Source of the DNA: W589 sp964611805
GTDB lineage: Bacteria > Chloroflexota > Dehalococcoidia > Dehalococcoidales > Fen-1064
Assembly: GCA_964611805.1 (NCBI GenBank)
Contig: CAZTBG010000043.1
Coordinates: 1-17,221 of the forward strand
Length of the DNA stretch: 17,221 bases
Direction of reading: 5' to 3'
In this document: positions 13,813 through 17,221 of the stretch, piece by piece
How the letters are laid out: each line of letters begins with the position of its first letter
Numbering within the stretch: the stretch's first letter is position 1
Program-made: the position numbers and the translations under genes
Notes under the pieces: generated by a model
Databases searched by the model: none
Told to the model about the DNA's origin: nothing
What the model saw: the letters and a program-made list of their open reading frames with translations, nothing else

Positions 13813-14733
13813 ATGAAATGCTTGGTGGCCATAGTCGGGCCTACCGGAACGGGCAAGAGTCGCCTGGCTTTTCATCTTGCTCAGGACTTTAACGCCGAGA
13901 TTGTCAGTGCTGACAGCCGTCAGGTGTACCGTTATCTGGACATCGGTACGGCTAAACCAACGCCGGAAGAACTTTCGGTGGTGCTCCATCATCTGATTGA
14001 CATAATTAATCCCAACGAGGATTTCAGCCTGGCTCAGTACCAACTGCTTGCCTTTAAAGCTATTGAGAGCATCCAGCAGCGCGGTCGATTGCCATTGCTG
14101 GTGGGTGGTAGCGGCCTGTATGTGTGGGCGGTACTGGAAGGCTGGCAGATACCCATGGTCCCGCCTGATGCCGAATTCAGGCGTCGGATGGAGAAGCAGG
14201 CTGCCGAGTTTGGTATCGACAGGCTTTACCATGAACTGGTTAGGCTTGACCCGGTGACAGCGCAGGAGATTGACCCGCGTAACGTACGCCGTGTTATCAG
14301 GGCCCTTGAGATAAACCGTCATGTGAGAGTCTCTGTCACTGAAATTCGTGGAAAGAGGGCCTCCTCTTATAACTCCCTGATAATAGGTCTTACTGCGGAC
14401 AGGGCGGAGCTTTACCGTCGTACTGATGCCAGGGTGGATGAGATGATTGGGCGTGGTCTTGTCGATGAGGTCAGGCGGCTGGTGGGCACGGGCTACGGGC
14501 TTGACCTCCCGGCGATGACCGGCATCGGCTACAAGCAGATTGGGATGTATCTGAGGGGGGAGCTTGACCTGGCGCAGGCGATAGAGCGGATAAAGGTAGA
14601 GACCCACCGTCTGGTACGCCAACAGTATAACTGGTTCCGTTTGAAGGACGAGCGAATACACTGGCTTGACATAAAGAGTGACATCGAGGCAGAGGCAAGC
14701 AGGCTGGTGGAGGAGTTTGTTAAAAACGTGTAA
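13813..14733 (+). CDS. miaA: tRNA dimethylallyltransferase
   Basis: The enzyme adds the dimethylallyl group to the N6 of adenine 37 in tRNAs that read codons starting with U, which supports accurate decoding. The 306-residue protein has the P-loop GPTGTGKS (9-16), the DSRQVYRYLDIGTAKP segment (34-49), HHLIDIINPNEDFS, GGSGLYVWA (98-106), VRRVIRALEI and LPAMTGIGYKQIG toward the C-terminus, all standard for MiaA. It closes a + strand run whose first gene makes the isoprenoid precursor that MiaA consumes. The start ATG at 13813 directly abuts AAGAGG, a tight spacing; GGTAAG just before may serve instead. It meets the lipoprotein gene at 14838 tail to tail, with about 100 bp between and no clear terminator. 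Confidence 0.96.
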   Translation: MKCLVAIVGPTGTGKSRLAFHLAQDFNAEIVSADSRQVYRYLDIGTAKPTPEELSVVLHHLIDIINPNEDFSLAQYQLLAFKAIESIQQRGRLPLLVGGSGLYVWAVLEGWQIPMVPPDAEFRRRMEKQAAEFGIDRLYHELVRLDPVTAQEIDPRNVRRVIRALEINRHVRVSVTEIRGKRASSYNSLIIGLTADRAELYRRTDARVDEMIGRGLVDEVRRLVGTGYGLDLPAMTGIGYKQIGMYLRGELDLAQAIERIKVETHRLVRQQYNWFRLKDERIHWLDIKSDIEAEASRLVEEFVKNV

Positions 14734-14837
14734 TTTTGACCGCTATGCTAGATATTGCGGCTATTATTTACGAGTTTAGGTATTTCGGGTACCCCGTCTC
14801 CAGTTACAGAATAAACGTGTTATATTAACAAAGTACA

Positions 14838-15383
14838 TCAACTCTTGCTTCCGGGGCTTGACTCAGTTACTTCCTTGTCGCTTCGTTCCAAAGGTATCTT
14901 AAATTCAAATGTTCGCTTCAAACCGGATGCCTCTCGTATAGTAAAATCAAGGATAAATTCATCAGGAAGCTCATCTATTGTGTTGTTATAAGAACCTGGT
15001 TGCATCACAGCATACACCATCAATGTCGGAGGAACTTCCGGATCAACTAAAAAGCCACCATGGCCTAGGTTTCCGATCATCTTTCCGTCATATCTGAATT
15101 CAGGTACCGGTTCATTCGCAATTAGTTCCTCACCATTTAACGCAAAACCAATATAAATTGATGACCTGTTGTAAAAACTCTCCAGGATCGTGACTGTATC
15201 ACCATCCTTGGTGACGGACATGTTCCATATATCGGTTTCACCTTCTCTGCTGAGTATGTCCAGGCCGTTACCAAATTTCTCGAACAACGTTAAGTTGTCT
15301 TTGATATCTTCGCAGCCAAACATCGAGGCAACGATAATGAGAAGAATAAGCAATGTAAAGAAGATTTGTCTTATCCCAAGCAT
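14838..15383 (-). CDS. Putative lipoprotein after panC, 181 residues
   Basis: The product begins MLGIRQ, then a hydrophobic run, then SMFGC; Cys24 after Gly is a likely lipidation site, giving a membrane-anchored exported protein. The mature part is mostly short beta strands: VTKDGDTVTILESFYNRSSIYIGFAL, then GEELIANEPVPEFRYDGKMIG, and a long FILDFTIREASGLKRTFEFKIPL ending. That pattern is loosely like the Ig-like DUF4179 domains of Gram-positive anti-sigma or surface proteins, a low-confidence resemblance. The ATG at 15383 is preceded by AGAGAGGAAG placed right after the panC stop at 15400, so translation almost surely follows panC on one message. Why a lipoprotein should be made with pantothenate enzymes is not clear from the sequence. 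Confidence 0.78.
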   Translation of the reverse strand: MLGIRQIFFTLLILLIIVASMFGCEDIKDNLTLFEKFGNGLDILSREGETDIWNMSVTKDGDTVTILESFYNRSSIYIGFALNGEELIANEPVPEFRYDGKMIGNLGHGGFLVDPEVPPTLMVYAVMQPGSYNNTIDELPDEFILDFTIREASGLKRTFEFKIPLERSDKEVTESSPGSKS

Positions 15384-15399
15384 TAAACACTTCCTCTCT

Positions 15400-16388
15400 C
15401 TATCGAAGTATCACGTTATCGAGCAGCCTCGTTTTGCCGAATCGCACCACCAGTGACAGTAGAGCAGGGGTGGTGATTCTCTCAAGCTCTTCCAGGGTCT
15501 CGGTATCAGCGACACTGACATATTCTATCTCGGCCAGAGGTTGCTGCCGGANNNNNNNNNNNNNNNNNNNNNNNNNNNNNNNNNNNNNNNNNNNNNNNNN
15601 NNNNNNNNNNNNNNNNNNNNNNNNNNNNNNNNNNNNNNNNNNNNNNNNNNNGTCTCGGTATCAGCGACACTGACATATTCTATCTCGGCCAGAGGTTGCT
15701 GCCGGATATGGTTGGTTACTACCTGCCGCAGGCGCTCAGCGTCCCTTTCACCCTGTGACCATAGCTCCTCGGCGAGTTTCAGTGCCTGGCTGAGAGATAC
15801 GGCTGCCCGGCGCTGTTCCTGGTTCAGGTAGGTATTACGACTGCTCATGGCCAGGCCGTCAGGTTCACGCACAGTGGGGCAGACAACTATCTCCAGGTTC
15901 ATGTTGAGGTCGGCTACCATTTTCTTAAGTACCAGCGCCTGCTGAGCATCCTTCTGCCCGAAGTAGGCCCTGGTCGGCTCGACGATGTTGAACAGCTTAG
16001 TACAGATGGTGGTGACCCCGCGGAAATGGGTCGGCCGGGCAGCCCCCTCCAGTCGTTCCGTGAGTTTACCCACCTCCACCCAGCTGTTGAAACGCTCCGG
16101 GTACATCTCGGCGACCGGTGGCATGAAGACGGCATCCGTTCTGGCCTCCTCAAGCATGGCCAGGTCACGCTTGGTATCACGGGGGTAGTCCTCGAAGTCT
16201 TCGGTTGGCCCGAATTGGGTAGGGTTGACGAATATGCTGGCCGCTACCGAGGTATTTTCTTCTCTTGCTCGTTTTACCAGGGAGAGGTGGCCTTCGTGGA
16301 GGTATCCCATCGTGGGGACAAAACCCAACGGCTCCGGCAGGTGAAGCCGCAGCCGTTTCATCTCTGTTATTGTTTCAGCAACCTGCAT
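15400..16388 (-). CDS. panC: Pantothenate synthetase, interrupted by an assembly gap
   Basis: It joins pantoate and beta-alanine with ATP to form pantothenate. From the ATG at 16388 it shows FVPTMGYLHEGHLSLV with the HxGH nucleotide motif, FVNPTQFGPTEDFEDYPR, FGQKDAQQ, and AMSSRNTYL. The frame runs into 100 N at 15651-15552. On the far side it resumes and ends with TTPALLSLVVRFGKTRLLDN and a TAG at 15402-15400, the expected PanC ending. A 55-bp sequence is identical on both sides of the gap. Removing one copy and the Ns gives 834 bases, exactly 278 codons including stop, so the real gene is intact at 277 residues. As written the frame is broken. It starts seven bases after panB, with no ribosome site of its own, so coupling is likely. 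Confidence 0.93.
15497..15551. repeat. Left copy of the 55-bp contig-end duplication
   Basis: Identical to 15652-15706, beginning GTCTCGGTATCAGCGACACT. It ends exactly where the run of N begins. It is inside panC and is best explained as a contig overlap the assembler did not merge. Confidence 0.95.
15552..15651. other. Assembly gap, exactly 100 N
   Basis: A run of exactly 100 N is the usual placeholder for a gap of unknown size. The flanking 55-bp duplication shows that no sequence is actually missing here. Confidence 0.98.
15652..15706. repeat. Right copy of the 55-bp contig-end duplication
   Basis: Identical to 15497-15551 and starting at the first base after the Ns. A 55-base exact overlap is what a de Bruijn assembler using 55-mers would leave at both contig ends. 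Confidence 0.95.
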
Positions 16389-16395
16389 TGCCGTG

Positions 16396-17221
16396 TTACT
16401 TCGCTGTTAGTTCGGCCAGTACACTTTCGTCCATAGTGATGCTGTTTTTCTTGGTGGGGAAGTCGCCGGCCCGGACCTCGTTGTAGTACTCCGTGACGGC
16501 ACCGCGTATGATGTCAGCCAGTCTGGCATACTGCTTGGCGTGCCGTGGGACGAAGTCGGTGAAAGAGCCGAGCAGGTCGTTGATCACCTGCACCTGGCCA
16601 TCACAACCTGGGCCGGCACCGATGCCGATAGTGGGAACGCTGGCCCTTTCTGTTATCAGGCTGGCCAGCGGGGCAGGAACAGTCTCTAGGACAATAGAAA
16701 ATACCCCAGCCTGCTCCAGCGCCTTAGCGTCTTCGAGTATCTTGACAGCTGCTTCCGGGGTCTTGCCCTGGGCCCGGTGCCCACCGAACTGGTTGATTGA
16801 CTGGGGAGTTAGCCCGATGTGCCCCATCACCGGGATGCCACACTCAACGATTCTCTTCACTTTTTCGGCGACGGTGACACCCCCCTCCAGCTTGACAGCC
16901 TGGCAGCCGCCCTCCTGAATAAAGCGGGCTGCGTTCCGCAGGGCATCCTCAATGCTAACGTGGTAGGTCATGAAGGGCATATCGCCGATAATCAATGCCT
17001 GTTCGGTGCCCCTGACCACTGCTCTGGTATGGTGCAGCATCTCTTCCATCGTTACCGGAATGGTGGACTCATAGCCCAGGACGACCATACCCAGGCTGTC
17101 GCCGACAAGAATCAGTGGTACGCCCACCTGGTCAACGAGCTTGGCGGTCGAGTAGTCATAGGCGGTGAGCATGACGATTTTCTCACCCTTTTGCTTCATC
17201 TCTTTTATCTGGTTTATAGTG
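16396..17221 (-). CDS. panB: 3-methyl-2-oxobutanoate hydroxymethyltransferase, 5' end outside the window
   Basis: The enzyme adds a hydroxymethyl group from methylene-tetrahydrofolate to alpha-ketoisovalerate, giving ketopantoate, the first step toward pantothenate and CoA. Visible marks are KIVMLTAYDYSTAKLVDQVG, LILVGDSLGMVVLGYEST, IGDMPFMTY, KLEGGVTV, VMGHIGLTPQS and IGIGAGPGCDGQVQV. The frame does not begin at the ATG at 17199: codons reading TINQIKE precede it and continue to the window edge, which fits the normal PanB N-terminus, so a few residues are missing. It is followed by panC after seven bases, then by the lipoprotein gene, all on the minus strand. Ketopantoate reductase (panE) is not in the window. 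Confidence 0.96.
   Translation of the reverse strand, partial: TINQIKEMKQKGEKIVMLTAYDYSTAKLVDQVGVPLILVGDSLGMVVLGYESTIPVTMEEMLHHTRAVVRGTEQALIIGDMPFMTYHVSIEDALRNAARFIQEGGCQAVKLEGGVTVAEKVKRIVECGIPVMGHIGLTPQSINQFGGHRAQGKTPEAAVKILEDAKALEQAGVFSIVLETVPAPLASLITERASVPTIGIGAGPGCDGQVQVINDLLGSFTDFVPRHAKQYARLADIIRGAVTEYYNEVRAGDFPTKKNSITMDESVLAELTAK

Noticed and set aside
13195..14661. A 488-codon open frame on the minus strand across tpiA and miaA
   Set aside because: It lies wholly antisense to two certain genes, shows no recognisable motif and no ribosome site; long antisense frames are common opposite GC-biased coding sequence.
14734..14837. Terminator between the convergent miaA and lipoprotein genes
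   Set aside because: Only a GGGTACCC palindrome is present near 14790, without a T-run on either strand.
1..17221. CRISPR array, rRNA genes, transposase or phage genes
   Set aside because: No regular spacer repeats, rRNA-like sequence, DDE transposase, integrase or phage structural motif was found in any frame read.

Overview
The window reads as a piece of a metagenome-assembled bacterial genome, most likely an anaerobic Chloroflexota of the Dehalococcoidia type. That guess rests on gene content and style: a DMSO-reductase-type molybdoenzyme with an Fe-S partner, twin class III CoA-transferases, and moderately GC-rich core genes. It is an inference, not a marker-gene result. A run of exactly 100 N at 15552-15651, flanked by an identical 55-bp sequence on both sides, shows that this is scaffolded draft sequence.

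Left part (1-5033, + strand): the C-terminal end of a molybdopterin oxidoreductase, then a 667-residue protein in which a complete GltD-like NAD(P)H/FAD oxidoreductase sits inside a DmsB-like Fe-S subunit, then two CaiB/BaiF-type CoA-transferases. No membrane-anchor gene is seen. The set looks like a cytoplasmic redox unit linking NAD(P)H and a molybdenum active site, next to enzymes that activate an organic acid as a CoA thioester. The substrate is unknown. The first CoA-transferase appears to lack the catalytic aspartate that the second keeps.

Middle (5034-8626): a 417-bp stretch without a gene, a tRNA-Arg(UCU) on the minus strand, then an AT-richer block of unfamiliar genes. It begins with a divergent pair driven by back-to-back promoters (TTGACA, 17 bp, TATA-type -10). 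The minus gene encodes an 84-residue unknown. The plus gene is a PD-(D/E)XK-like protein interrupted by one in-frame TAA at codon 15. A second promoter precedes a lipoprotein, a zinc-ribbon plus transglutaminase-like protein, and a small single-pass membrane protein. This block is the accessory part of the window.

Right part (8627-17221): core metabolism resumes with a small multidrug-export/COG2426-type membrane protein (minus) and a repeat- and hairpin-rich noncoding stretch. A + strand run follows: dxs, pgk, tpiA and miaA. Dxs makes DXP for isoprenoids, Pgk and TpiA handle triose phosphates (one of them, glyceraldehyde 3-phosphate, is a Dxs substrate), and MiaA uses the isoprenoid product dimethylallyl diphosphate to modify tRNA, so the run has metabolic logic. 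Convergent to it, on the minus strand, are panB (5' end outside the window) and panC (pantothenate, the CoA precursor), followed at once by a lipoprotein gene. Collapsing the duplicated 55 bp across the N gap restores an intact 277-codon panC.
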